A DNA stretch of 51,892 bases from Christensenellaceae bacterium (GTDB lineage: Bacteria > Bacillota > Clostridia > Christensenellales > Aristaeellaceae), in the NCBI GenBank assembly GCA_022510815.1, contig JAFLST010000018.1, positions 1 through 51,892 on the forward strand. The letters run 5' to 3'. The position numbers and the translations under genes are program-made. This document shows, one piece after another, positions 1 through 8,466 of the stretch. Numbering within the stretch: the stretch's first letter is position 1; every line of letters begins with the position of its first letter. The notes beneath the pieces were generated by a model. That model made no database searches. It was not told the origin of the DNA and worked only from the letters and a program-made list of their open reading frames with translations.

Positions 1-702
1 GCGGATGTTGCGGCCCTCGCGGCCGATGATGCGGCCCTTCATATCGTCGTTGGGCAGGGCGATGACGGAGACGGTGGACTCGGCCACATGATCCGCCGCG
101 CACTTCTGAATCGCCAGCGCGATGATGTTGCGGGCCTTCTTTTCGCCCTCCTCCTTGGCGCGGGCTTCAATGTCCCGCACGGAGGCAGCGGCGTCATGGA
201 ACGCGTCCTTCTGCACCCGCTCGATGATGACCTGCTTGGCCTCATCCTGCGTCATGGAAGCGATGCGCTCCAGCTCGACGACCTGCCGGTTGTGGAGCTC
301 CTCGGTTTCCTCCTGCAGCTTCTGGATGTCAGCCGTCTTCTTGTTCAGGCTCTCCTCGCGGGCCTCGAGGCTGTCAGCGCGCTTGTCCAGCGATTCCTCC
401 CGCTGGATCAGGCGACGCTCACTGCGCTGCACCTCGTTGCGGCGCTCACGCATCTCACGGTCGTTTTCCGCCTTTTCGCGGTCGTTTTCCGCCTTGGCCT
501 TCAGGATCTCCTCCTTGGCTTCCAGCACCTTTTCCTTCTTGTATTCGTCCGCCTTGCGCACGGCATCGTCGTAGAGATGCTTGGCGTAATCCTCAGTGCG
601 GCCAATCTTCTTCTCCACGCCGTCCTTGCGGTAGATGTATCCGACCAGCGCGCCGATGGCAGCGGCCAGAACGATCAGCAGAATACTCAGCCAGAGTGGC
701 AT
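1..702 (-). CDS. rny: Ribonuclease Y, N-terminal part (3' end outside window)
   Basis: This is the membrane-anchored endoribonuclease that starts mRNA decay in Bacillota. The 234 codons visible read off the left edge without a stop. Residues 1-20 (MPLWLSILLIVLAAAIGALV) form the N-terminal membrane anchor. A long charged coiled coil rich in K, E and R follows to about residue 200. The KH domain then begins, with the family signature LPNDDMKGRIIGREGRNIR at the edge. The catalytic HD domain would lie outside the window. The ATG at 702-700 is preceded by an AGGAGG site near 713-720. Identification is firm from the anchor, coiled coil and KH signature. Confidence 0.96.
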   Translation of the reverse strand, partial: MPLWLSILLIVLAAAIGALVGYIYRKDGVEKKIGRTEDYAKHLYDDAVRKADEYKKEKVLEAKEEILKAKAENDREKAENDREMRERRNEVQRSERRLIQREESLDKRADSLEAREESLNKKTADIQKLQEETEELHNRQVVELERIASMTQDEAKQVIIERVQKDAFHDAAASVRDIEARAKEEGEKKARNIIALAIQKCAADHVAESTVSVIALPNDDMKGRIIGREGRNIR

Positions 703-1272
703 ACCTGTGTTCCCTCCTTTTCTTTCAAAGTATCCATTACATTATTCAGAGCGCGGCGCAAAAAAAGCCGCGATGAGGCGCGCCCGCTCGCCGCCCAACG
801 GACGGGAAAAGGCCTGCCTCCCACGGCTGACGCTGTTTCAATATACCGCGCGGAAACGCCCAAGGGCATGCGACGCACACCCCCGCGACGCTATAAACCG
901 ATCTCTTCCGGCAAAGGGGTCTGATACGCCCCTTCGCGCTTCACAAAAACCACTGCGCGACCGGGAAAAACGCCCTGCGACGCGCCGAAGAAAGCCCTTG
1001 CTTCCTTCCGATGCAATTCCTATGCAGCCAGCCGTCCGCTTGAAGCGCGGAGAGCCGCCGAAAAATGACGCGCAGGCAAGCTAAACCGCCGCCCGAGCGA
1101 TGGCGTGATGAACACGGGTCTATCGAAAACAGCCTGCGAACCGTTCGTGAAAGAACGGCCGGACAGCCGATCATTTCCTATTGTAACGGTCAAAGGGCAA
1201 TCTGTCAAGCGCCGCACAGAAAAAGGACAATATTTTGTGCATATTTGCCCTGTAAACCTTCCCGCTTTCGGC
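703..1272. other. Intergenic stretch without a gene
   Basis: This lies between the divergent rny and first NAGPA genes. Open frames here are short, have no good ribosome binding site and resemble no family I know. A small perfect hairpin (CGCGGC at 752-757, GCCGCG at 767-772) sits in the rny leader, but its A/T run is in the loop, so it is not a normal terminator. I see no tRNA-like fold or repeat. Confidence 0.6.
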
Positions 1273-1301
1273 TGGACAAGGCCGGAAAAGGCGAGTATAA
1301 T
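1273..1301 (+). promoter_or_regulatory. Sigma-A promoter of the NAGPA/LRR/beta-galactosidase set
   Basis: The -35 box TGGACA (1273-1278) and a perfect -10 box TATAAT (1296-1301) are separated by 17 bp. It lies about 50 bp upstream of the first start codon at 1353. No operator-like palindrome overlaps it. Confidence 0.8.
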
Positions 1302-1352
1302 CATGATGGGTATACATGCCCGGCACATCTCGGATGAGGAAGTGGAAGCACC

Positions 1353-2270
1353 ATGAGACGACTGTTGGCACTGATCGTGCTGCTGATTCTGATTGGCTCA
1401 ACGGCGGCTGCGGAATCGTGGCAGCCCCTGCCCTTAGGCGGGCCCGCGCCCTATGGGCCCGTGGAGGGCGCGCTGTCGGAGGACGGACTGAGTTACGACG
1501 ACGGCACGCTTTCGGTGCGTATCGAGAAGGATTTTCTCAACGATACGAACGTCTATTATATCTATGTGACCATCACCGATCCTTCCCAGCTCCGCACGGC
1601 TGTCGCCGGCAATCCCTCCGGCAAGACAACCCGCAGGGCCACCCTGATGGCCGAGGAGAACAACGCGGTGCTGGCCTTCAACGGCGATTTTTACAGCTAC
1701 AACTCGAAATCGCCGGGCATCGTCTACCGCAGCGGCGAGCGCATCCGCTACAATCCCACGGCGAACTACGATCAGCTCTTCATCGACAGCGACGCCAACC
1801 TCACCCCGATCGCGTGGCCTACGGATCTGAAGCGCGGCTTCGCCTCTTACGCACAGGAGCGCTTCGACGCCTATCTGGCCGACCACGAGCTCCGGGAGGC
1901 ATTCTGCTTCGGCCCGGCGCTGATCGTCGACGGCGAGGTGCAGACGTTCAAGTACACGGAAAAGAATTCCTGCGGCTATCCCACGGCGGATCAGCGGCTG
2001 GTCTTCTGCCAGCTGGACACCCTGTCATACCTGTTCATTGCCTGCGAGGGCGAGAATCAGCTCGGCAAGCAGAGGGGATTGAGCGTCCCGGAGATGACGG
2101 AGCTCTGCCTCCAGAAGGGCGCTGTGCAGGCCTATAACATGGACGGCGGCAATTCCACCTCCATCATCCTGTGCGGCATGCGCATCAACGGCTACAACGA
2201 AGTGAAAAGCTCCGTCAAGGAACGCGAGATTAAAGACATCATTTATTTCGCCACCCTGCGCGGCGAATGA
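1353..2270 (+). CDS. Secreted phosphodiester glycosidase (NAGPA-domain) protein
   Basis: This 305-residue exported protein belongs to the phosphodiester glycosidase (NAGPA) family. Relatives remove a sugar from a phosphodiester-linked group, and bacterial members act at the cell surface on unknown substrates. Residues 1-20 are a signal peptide ending in a TAAA-E cleavage region. The NAGPA core shows the early motif LAFNGDFYSYNS, the central FGPALIVDGE, and the C-terminal YNMDGGNSTSIIL, whose DGG is the family hallmark. It is the first gene after the 1273-1301 promoter and is followed 29 bp later by a second, divergent paralogue. The family assignment is firm; the substrate cannot be read from the sequence. 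Confidence 0.85.
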   Translation: MRRLLALIVLLILIGSTAAAESWQPLPLGGPAPYGPVEGALSEDGLSYDDGTLSVRIEKDFLNDTNVYYIYVTITDPSQLRTAVAGNPSGKTTRRATLMAEENNAVLAFNGDFYSYNSKSPGIVYRSGERIRYNPTANYDQLFIDSDANLTPIAWPTDLKRGFASYAQERFDAYLADHELREAFCFGPALIVDGEVQTFKYTEKNSCGYPTADQRLVFCQLDTLSYLFIACEGENQLGKQRGLSVPEMTELCLQKGAVQAYNMDGGNSTSIILCGMRINGYNEVKSSVKEREIKDIIYFATLRGE

Positions 2271-2299
2271 CACTCACTGAAATCGGAGGTACCGAAGCG

Positions 2300-3442
2300 A
2301 TGAAAACCATGATGAAGATCATTCTGGCGCTCCTGTGCGTGGCGCTGCCGCTGGCGGCTGTGGCGGAGGACGCCGCGCGGGTGATGCCGGAGCCCTATGC
2401 CTCGGCTGTCTTTACCGATCCGTCCGAAATCCCCTACCCCGCCGAGCGCGACGAAAACGGCTACCTGCTCCCGGGCGCCAGCACCACCTCCATGCGGCTG
2501 GTCGACGAGGAGACCGGCGAGATGGAGAGCTACGCCACCGAGGGCGAGTTCGTCTATGAGAACCCCGCGCTGGGCCTGTGGGCTTATCTCTCCCCCACCG
2601 TGCAGGTGGAGATCATTCGCTACAACGGCAATTGGGACGACTTCGAGCAGCTCTGGTTCGTCGCCGATGTGCGCTTCGACACGGAGACGGAGAGCTTCGC
2701 GCGGCACACATATTATCTGGAGGACGCTACGGGCATGGACGTCCTCGGCCTCAACAAGGACGGCGTCACGCGCGGCAAGAAGAATCAGGCCATCTGGCCC
2801 AAGACCCTCGCGCAGGCCGACCGGATGGTCATCGCGGTCAACGGCGACTTCTACCTCGGCCGCGTCAACCAGGATCATAATACCGGCAGCATCCTGCGTC
2901 AGGGACAGGTGCTCTACGAATACAACCCGAGAAAGGGTCTGAGCTTCCCCAATCTGGACAGCGCGGCCCTCTACCCGGACGGCAGCATGAAGGTCTTCGA
3001 CGCCGCGGAGACCACCGCCGCCGAGCAGCTCGAGCAGGGCGCGGTCAACATGCTCTCCTTCGGCCCGTGGCTGGTTCGCGACGGCGAGCTGCGCGACTAC
3101 ACCGGCAATCTCTACGACCACCGCGATCCCCGGCTGGCTGTCGGCATGGCGGAGCCCGGACACTACATCTTCATCGACTGCGAGGGCCACATCCCCAATA
3201 ACGGCCCGAAGGGCCTGACCCTCAACGAGCTGGGCGCGCTGCTGTACTACCACGGCGCGAACGAGGCCATCAATCTGGACGGCGGCAACACCTCGGTGCT
3301 GATCTTCATGGGCGAAAAGCTCAACCGTACCGGCAAGGTGACCATCATCACCACGCCGCGCAATCAGAACGAGCTCTTCGGCGTGGGCACGTCCGAGCTG
3401 GTGCGCACCGACTGGGCCAACGGCGACCCGAAGAAGAAGTAA
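2300..3442 (+). CDS. Secreted phosphodiester glycosidase (NAGPA-domain) protein, second copy
   Basis: This 380-residue exported protein is of the same NAGPA family as its upstream neighbour but larger. The ATG at 2300 is chosen over an upstream in-frame ATG because GGAGGT (2285-2290) is correctly spaced and a signal peptide starts right there (MKTMMKIILALLCVALPLA). The N-terminal 150 residues form an extra domain. The core follows with VIAVNGDFYLGRV, LSFGPWLVRDGE, FIDCEGH and the terminal INLDGGNTSVLIFMG. The first-copy core is similar but not close, so the pair is probably specialised rather than a fresh duplication. It may cut surface glycan phosphodiesters; the substrate is unknown. Confidence 0.85.
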   Translation: MKTMMKIILALLCVALPLAAVAEDAARVMPEPYASAVFTDPSEIPYPAERDENGYLLPGASTTSMRLVDEETGEMESYATEGEFVYENPALGLWAYLSPTVQVEIIRYNGNWDDFEQLWFVADVRFDTETESFARHTYYLEDATGMDVLGLNKDGVTRGKKNQAIWPKTLAQADRMVIAVNGDFYLGRVNQDHNTGSILRQGQVLYEYNPRKGLSFPNLDSAALYPDGSMKVFDAAETTAAEQLEQGAVNMLSFGPWLVRDGELRDYTGNLYDHRDPRLAVGMAEPGHYIFIDCEGHIPNNGPKGLTLNELGALLYYHGANEAINLDGGNTSVLIFMGEKLNRTGKVTIITTPRNQNELFGVGTSELVRTDWANGDPKKK

Positions 3443-3478
3443 GCCGTGACGCAGCTTCCTCGAAAGGAGATGATGCCG

Positions 3479-4585
3479 ATGCGGATCAAGTGGGCTGTGG
3501 CGGCGCTGCTTTGCCTGCTGCTGGCGCTGCCTGCCATGGCGGAGGAAGGCAGCCTCTCCGTGCTGGGCGTGGACGTTCCGCAGGGAGCGGTCACCGTTGA
3601 TCTGACGTCCCTGACCAAGGTCACGAAAAAGCAGGCGCAGGAGCTGAGCAAAGCCCTCGGCGTGCTGCCGGACGCGGCTGAGGTCGATCTGCGCGGCGTG
3701 ACCGTTGACCGCGGCGGTCAGAGCGAGCTGCTTGCGGCGCATCCGGGCGTGCATTTCCTGTGGGAGGTCTCCCTCGCCGGAGTCCTCGTGGACGGCGACG
3801 CGACCGAGCTGAACATCGACGAGCTTGGCATCAGCGCAAAGACGGAGCTCAAGGAGATTCGCGCCGCCATCGCCTGTCTGCCGAAGCTGGAGCATGTCAC
3901 AATGTACAGCTTGATCTATGCCAAGAACACCATGGAAAAGCTGCTGGCGGACTACCCGGACGTCCAGTTTGACTGGAGCATCCACTGGAACATCTGCAGC
4001 GGCCGCGTGGTGAACCTGCGCACTGACGCTACGGCGTTCTCCACCCTCAAGGGCCGTCAGGACCCGCGCTACACCGCCAGCCAGATCATGGACTACCTCC
4101 AATACACGCCCGATCTGCTGGCCATCGACGTGGGACACAACAACGTCTCCGACCTGTCCTTCCTCGCCAACTGGCCGGGACTGCGGCGGCTCATCTGCAT
4201 CGACAGCAAGAAGCCCGTCACCGATATCAGCGTGATGGCCGACCTGCCGGACCTCGAGTATGTCGAGCTGTTCATGCAGAACATCACCGATCTCTCGCCG
4301 CTGGCGAACCACACAAAGCTCCTCGACCTGAACCTGTGTCACAACAGCATCGAGGACTTTTCTCCGCTCTATTCCTGCACCAGTCTGGAACGCCTGTACA
4401 TCTCCAACAACCCCGGCCTGAACGACGAGGCCATCGCGGCGCTGCAGGCGGCCCTGCCGAACTGCCTGATCGAGACGGAGGTCTGGGGCTCCACCGACGC
4501 GGGCTGGCGGGAGCATCCACGGTACTTCACGATGTATCAGAGCTTTGAGGACAATACCTACTATCCCTTTGAGGACGCGGAATAA
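3479..4585 (+). CDS. Secreted leucine-rich-repeat protein
   Basis: This is an exported protein of 368 residues. The start at 3479 is preferred over ATGs at 3470 and 3473 because AAAGGAG (3463-3469) is then properly spaced and a signal peptide follows directly (ending LPAMAEE). Two repeated blocks of about 90 residues precede the repeats; both contain DLTSL- or ELNID-like strands and a 'hP-V-F-W' ending. From about residue 210 come leucine-rich repeats (LLAIDVGHNNVSDLSFLANW, YVELFMQNITDLSPLANH, LLDLNLCHNSIEDFSPLYS), spaced as in the SDS22/internalin type. Such repeats usually bind protein or glycan. No anchor motif is present. Its place between NAGPA genes and a beta-galactosidase suggests a role in surface glycan handling, by inference only. 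Confidence 0.75.
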   Translation: MRIKWAVAALLCLLLALPAMAEEGSLSVLGVDVPQGAVTVDLTSLTKVTKKQAQELSKALGVLPDAAEVDLRGVTVDRGGQSELLAAHPGVHFLWEVSLAGVLVDGDATELNIDELGISAKTELKEIRAAIACLPKLEHVTMYSLIYAKNTMEKLLADYPDVQFDWSIHWNICSGRVVNLRTDATAFSTLKGRQDPRYTASQIMDYLQYTPDLLAIDVGHNNVSDLSFLANWPGLRRLICIDSKKPVTDISVMADLPDLEYVELFMQNITDLSPLANHTKLLDLNLCHNSIEDFSPLYSCTSLERLYISNNPGLNDEAIAALQAALPNCLIETEVWGSTDAGWREHPRYFTMYQSFEDNTYYPFEDAE

Positions 4586-4610
4586 CCACCCGACCGAAAG
4601 GAGCATTCCC

Positions 4611-7600
4611 ATGCGCAAGACGCCGCAGGGCCCCTTCACCCCCGACTGGCTGGCCGACCCGGAAATCTTCTCCGTGAACGCGCTGCCGCCCTTCTCCGAC
4701 CACGAGATTTATGCCAGTCTTGAGGAAGCGGACGCTGGAGCCTCCTCGCTGGTGCGCTCGCTGGACGGGACGTGGCGCGCGCATTTCGCCCTGAACCCCG
4801 ATGGCACGCCGGACAGCCTGCTGAGCGACGGCTCCGGCGACGGGGAGCTGACGGCCATCAGCGTGCCCTGCGAGTTCCAGCTCGTTAATCCCGAGTGGGA
4901 CCCGCCGCACTATGTCAACACCCAGTATCCGTGGGACGGTCACGAGGCGCTCGAAGCCCCGCAGGTCTCGAAGGAGTACAACCCGACCGTCACGGCGATC
5001 CGCGTATTCGAGCTGTCTGCGGAGGACGTCGGCAACCCGGATCAGGATATTGTGCTGACCTTCGGCGGCGTGGAGGCGGCAGTGGCCGTGTACATGAACG
5101 GCGCCTTCGTCGGCTATGCGGAGGACAGCTTCACGCCCCATCACTTCGATGTGACGAAGTTTGTCAAGCCCGGCGAGAACCGGTTGGTCGCCCGGGTATT
5201 CAAGCGCTGCTCGGGCTCGTGGCTGGAGGATCAGGATTTCTGGCGGTTCAGCGGCATCCACCGCAGCGTCACGCTGTCCTTCTGGCCGAAGGTGCATCTG
5301 CTCGACCTGCGCGTCCAGACCCCGCTCACGGACAACTACACCAAGGCCGGGCTGTGGGCCGGGCTGAACATCCACGGTTGTCTGAACGGCACGGTTGAGC
5401 TGGCTCTGACGGCTGAAGACGGCATGGTTCTCCTGCGGCAGGAAAAGGCTCCGGTCGGCGCGCAGCTCATTTTCTGCGAGCCTGAGATTCCGGGCGTGAA
5501 GCTCTGGTCGGCAGAGGAGCCCAACCTCTACGCGCTGACCGTCACGCTCAGGGACGCGGCTGGCGAGACCGTGGAGGTCGCCCGCACGATGGTAGGCTTC
5601 CGGCAGTTCGAGATGATCGACAAGATCATGTGCCTGAACGGCAAGCGCATCGTCTTCCACGGCGTGAACCGCCACGAGTTCGACTGCGACCGGGGCCGCG
5701 TGATGACCGAGGAGCTGCTGCTGCAGGACATCCGCGACATGAAGAGCCTCAACGTCAACGCCGTACGCACCTGCCATTATCCGAACACCTCGCTGTTCTA
5801 CAGGCTGTGCGATCGGTACGGCCTCTACGTCATCGACGAGACGAACATCGAGAGTCACGGCTCTTGGGCCCCGCTGCACCACTGGTATGTCCCCGGAGAC
5901 AAGCCCGAGTGGCGTGAGGCGGTGCTCTGCCGCGGCCGGGCCATGATGGAGCGGGACAAGAACCACGCCTGCATCCTCCTGTGGAGCTGCGGCAACGAGA
6001 GCTATGGCGGCTCGAATCTCAAGGCCCTCAGCGATATGTTCCGCGCCGAGGACCCGACCCGGCTGGTGCACTACGAGGGCGTGGCCAATGACCGCCGCTA
6101 TCCCGATACCACCGATGTTTGCAGCCGGATGTACGCCAAGGTGGCGGATATCGAGAGCTACCTGCAGGGCAACCCCGACAAACCCTTCATCAACTGCGAA
6201 TACACCCACGCCATGGGTAACTCCTGCGGCGGCATGCACCTCTATGCCGAGCTGGAGGACAAGTACCCCCTGTATCAGGGCGGCTTCATCTGGGACTACG
6301 TCGATCAGGCGCTGCGCACCACGGCTCCCAACGGTCACGAGCGGCTGGCCTATGGCGGCGATTTCGGCGACAAGCCCACGGACTGGCAGTTCAATACCAA
6401 TGGCATCATCCTCGGCGACAGGACGTTCACGCCCAAGTGTCAGGAGGTACGCCATGTTTTCCGCGACGTGTGGCTCAAGCCCGGCAAGACCGGCGTGACC
6501 GTCACCAACCGCCGCGTGTTCGCGCCCGTGAAGGACTGCGACATCCGCTGGACGGTGGAGTGCGACCGCATGCCCGTCAAGGCCGGCGAGGTGATGCTGC
6601 CGGAGGTTCCGGCGGGCGAATCCCTGCACATGAACCTGCCCTACGGCAAGCTGCCCGAGGAGGGGCAGGTGGTGCTTACCTGCTTCCTCGTGCTCCGGGA
6701 ACAGAGCGGCCTGCTGCCCGCGGGCACGGTGCTCTCGCAGGGCCAGACAGTGTTCGGCGAGACGGTGGTCGAGGAACTGCCGGACAACGCGGGCTGGCCT
6801 GTGGTGGGCGACAGCAACATCGGCCTGCGGGGCGACGGACTGGGCGCGCTGCTGGAACGCGGCGCCGGGCTCATCTCCTTCCGCGACAGGGCCGGGCATG
6901 AGACGATGCTGCGCGCGCCGCAGCTCTCCCTGTTCCGCGCGCCGACGGACAACGACCGGGGCAACCGCAACGCCCTCAAGCAGGGGATCTGGCACATGGT
7001 CAGCCGCTATAGCTGGACCACCGGCGCGAAGGCCGATATCCGCGAGGGACGCACCGATGTGACCTATCACTACCATAACGCCCTGCTGCCGGAGCTCGAT
7101 CTGCCGGTGACCTACACATGGCGGCGCAGCGACGAGCTGGAGATCACCGTGAGCTGGCCGGGCGTGGCGAATCAGCCTGACCTGCCCGCGCTGGGCCTAT
7201 CCTTCCAGCTCGGTCCGCGGCTTAACACCGTGCGCTACTATGGCCTCGGCCCCGACGAGAGCTACGTCGACCGCTGCACGGGCGCGCTGCTGGGCTGGCA
7301 CAGCTACCCGGTCAGCGAAGGCCTGACCCGCTACGAGTTCCCGCAGGAGAGCGGCAACCGCATGGGCGTGCAGGTGATGACCATCACCGGCGCGGACGGC
7401 CACGGCATTGAGATTTCCGGCAGCAGCCTCGAGATCAGCGTCTCGCCCTACCTGCCCGAGGAGGTGGCGGCGGCCTATCACTACGAGGAGCTGCAGGGCT
7501 CCTGCCGCACGGTGCTCGACGTGGCGCTGTTCCGCAAGGGCGTGGGCGGCGACGACAGCTGGGGCGCGCCGGTGCTGCCGCAGTACAGATATCCGTCCGA

Positions 7601-7640
7601 TCAGCCGTATACGCTGACCTTCAAGCTGCGGGCTATCTAA
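4611..7640 (+). CDS. lacZ: Beta-galactosidase, glycoside hydrolase family 2
   Basis: This 1,009-residue enzyme has the LacZ layout: a jelly-roll sugar-binding domain (SLDGTWRAHF, VPCEFQL), a beta-sandwich, the TIM barrel, and the C-terminal Bgal small-chain domain. The barrel shows GVNRHEFDCDRGRV, DETNIESHG and WSCGNESYGG with the acid/base Glu463. The nucleophile Glu530 lies in NCEYTHAMGNS, and both residues match the E. coli LacZ motifs. The late domain includes LFRAPTDNDRG and YYGLGPDESYVDR. There is no signal peptide, so it acts in the cytoplasm on imported galactosides. The ATG at 4611 has AAAGGAG at 4597-4603. It is 25 bp after the LRR gene, and no transporter gene is adjacent. Confidence 0.95.
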   Translation: MRKTPQGPFTPDWLADPEIFSVNALPPFSDHEIYASLEEADAGASSLVRSLDGTWRAHFALNPDGTPDSLLSDGSGDGELTAISVPCEFQLVNPEWDPPHYVNTQYPWDGHEALEAPQVSKEYNPTVTAIRVFELSAEDVGNPDQDIVLTFGGVEAAVAVYMNGAFVGYAEDSFTPHHFDVTKFVKPGENRLVARVFKRCSGSWLEDQDFWRFSGIHRSVTLSFWPKVHLLDLRVQTPLTDNYTKAGLWAGLNIHGCLNGTVELALTAEDGMVLLRQEKAPVGAQLIFCEPEIPGVKLWSAEEPNLYALTVTLRDAAGETVEVARTMVGFRQFEMIDKIMCLNGKRIVFHGVNRHEFDCDRGRVMTEELLLQDIRDMKSLNVNAVRTCHYPNTSLFYRLCDRYGLYVIDETNIESHGSWAPLHHWYVPGDKPEWREAVLCRGRAMMERDKNHACILLWSCGNESYGGSNLKALSDMFRAEDPTRLVHYEGVANDRRYPDTTDVCSRMYAKVADIESYLQGNPDKPFINCEYTHAMGNSCGGMHLYAELEDKYPLYQGGFIWDYVDQALRTTAPNGHERLAYGGDFGDKPTDWQFNTNGIILGDRTFTPKCQEVRHVFRDVWLKPGKTGVTVTNRRVFAPVKDCDIRWTVECDRMPVKAGEVMLPEVPAGESLHMNLPYGKLPEEGQVVLTCFLVLREQSGLLPAGTVLSQGQTVFGETVVEELPDNAGWPVVGDSNIGLRGDGLGALLERGAGLISFRDRAGHETMLRAPQLSLFRAPTDNDRGNRNALKQGIWHMVSRYSWTTGAKADIREGRTDVTYHYHNALLPELDLPVTYTWRRSDELEITVSWPGVANQPDLPALGLSFQLGPRLNTVRYYGLGPDESYVDRCTGALLGWHSYPVSEGLTRYEFPQESGNRMGVQVMTITGADGHGIEISGSSLEISVSPYLPEEVAAAYHYEELQGSCRTVLDVALFRKGVGGDDSWGAPVLPQYRYPSDQPYTLTFKLRAI

Positions 7641-7664
7641 GAAATCAAATGTAAGAGGAAAAAA

Positions 7665-8423
7665 ATGAATAGATTGGAAAGAATCACAAGCGCCTTTGTA
7701 GAGGAAAGCAAGGCGATTTTGGGCGATCTTCTTGTTGGTGTGTACCTTCATGGCTCCGCGGTGATGGGGTGCTTTCATGAGCGGAAAAGTGACGTCGACT
7801 TGCTGGTCGTCGTCAACGAGACGCTCGAAGATGAGCTGAAAAGGCGATTCATGGATATGGTTGTAAGGCTGAACGCGGATGCTCCGGTCAAGGGGATTGA
7901 GATGAGCATCGTAAGGAAAGCCGTGTGCAAACCCTTTGTTTATCCGACGCCGTTTGAGCTGCATTTTTCCGTCGGCCACCTGGATTGGTATCGGGCGAAT
8001 CCAACGGATTACATTGCCAAAATGAAGGGCGAAGACCGTGATTTGGCGGCGCATTTTACGATTATCTATCATAGAGGGCTATGCCTTTATGGCGAAGCGA
8101 TCACGAATGTCTTTGAGAAGGTCAGCAGAGAGCATTATCTGGATAGCATTTTAACGGATGTGGGGGATGCGGAAGCAGATATCGTAACGAATCCTGTCTA
8201 TACGATCCTCAATCTTTGCAGAGTGCTTGCTTATCAGCGGGAAGGGCTCATTTTGTCCAAGAAAGAGGGCGGAGAGTGGGGATTGAAACATCTGCCCAAG
8301 CAATACCATGCGCTGATCCTGCAGGCGCTGAGCGCATACGCGGCGGACGAAGAGAAGGAATGGAACGCGATGAACGCCGCAGACTATGCGCGGTATATGC
8401 TTGAGGAACTATGGGTCAGATAA
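7665..8423 (+). CDS. Aminoglycoside nucleotidyltransferase-like protein (ANT(9)/AadA type)
   Basis: This 252-residue protein has a nucleotidyltransferase fold. The N-terminal motif LHGSAVMG followed by KSDVDLLVVV is the GS-x-DxD signature that binds Mg and ATP. The C-terminal half (WGLKHLPKQYHALILQAL) matches the DUF4111 domain of spectinomycin/streptomycin adenylyltransferases, and total length also matches. Known relatives AMP-modify the drug; whether this one confers resistance is not shown. It sits 24 bp after the beta-galactosidase and before a terminator, so it is probably co-transcribed. Its codons end in A or T far more often than those of its neighbours, which suggests recent acquisition. 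Confidence 0.8.
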   Translation: MNRLERITSAFVEESKAILGDLLVGVYLHGSAVMGCFHERKSDVDLLVVVNETLEDELKRRFMDMVVRLNADAPVKGIEMSIVRKAVCKPFVYPTPFELHFSVGHLDWYRANPTDYIAKMKGEDRDLAAHFTIIYHRGLCLYGEAITNVFEKVSREHYLDSILTDVGDAEADIVTNPVYTILNLCRVLAYQREGLILSKKEGGEWGLKHLPKQYHALILQALSAYAADEEKEWNAMNAADYARYMLEELWVR

Positions 8424-8428
8424 ATAAA

Positions 8429-8466
8429 GGGACATGGCCGTTCATCGCGGGCCATGTCCCTGTTTG
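8429..8466. terminator. Bidirectional rho-independent terminator
   Basis: An 11-bp perfect stem (8429-8439 with 8450-8460) encloses a 10-nt loop. T-rich tails follow on both strands (TGTTTGT on plus, TTTATTTA on minus). It lies between the convergent nucleotidyltransferase and cas5 genes. Confidence 0.85.

Noticed and set aside
752-772. Terminator in the rny leader
   Set aside because: The A/T run lies in the loop rather than after the stem.
88-924. Long plus-strand open frame over rny
   Set aside because: It is antisense to the RNase Y frame, has no ribosome binding site, and its low-complexity Leu/Ala/Val translation resembles no family.
2243-4639. Minus-strand open frame of about 800 codons
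   Set aside because: It lies opposite three genes with signal peptides, ribosome binding sites and known domains. In G+C-rich DNA such mirror frames are common.
4527-7076. Minus-strand open frame opposite the beta-galactosidase
   Set aside because: The plus strand carries complete GH2 motifs; the antisense translation is a low-complexity shadow.
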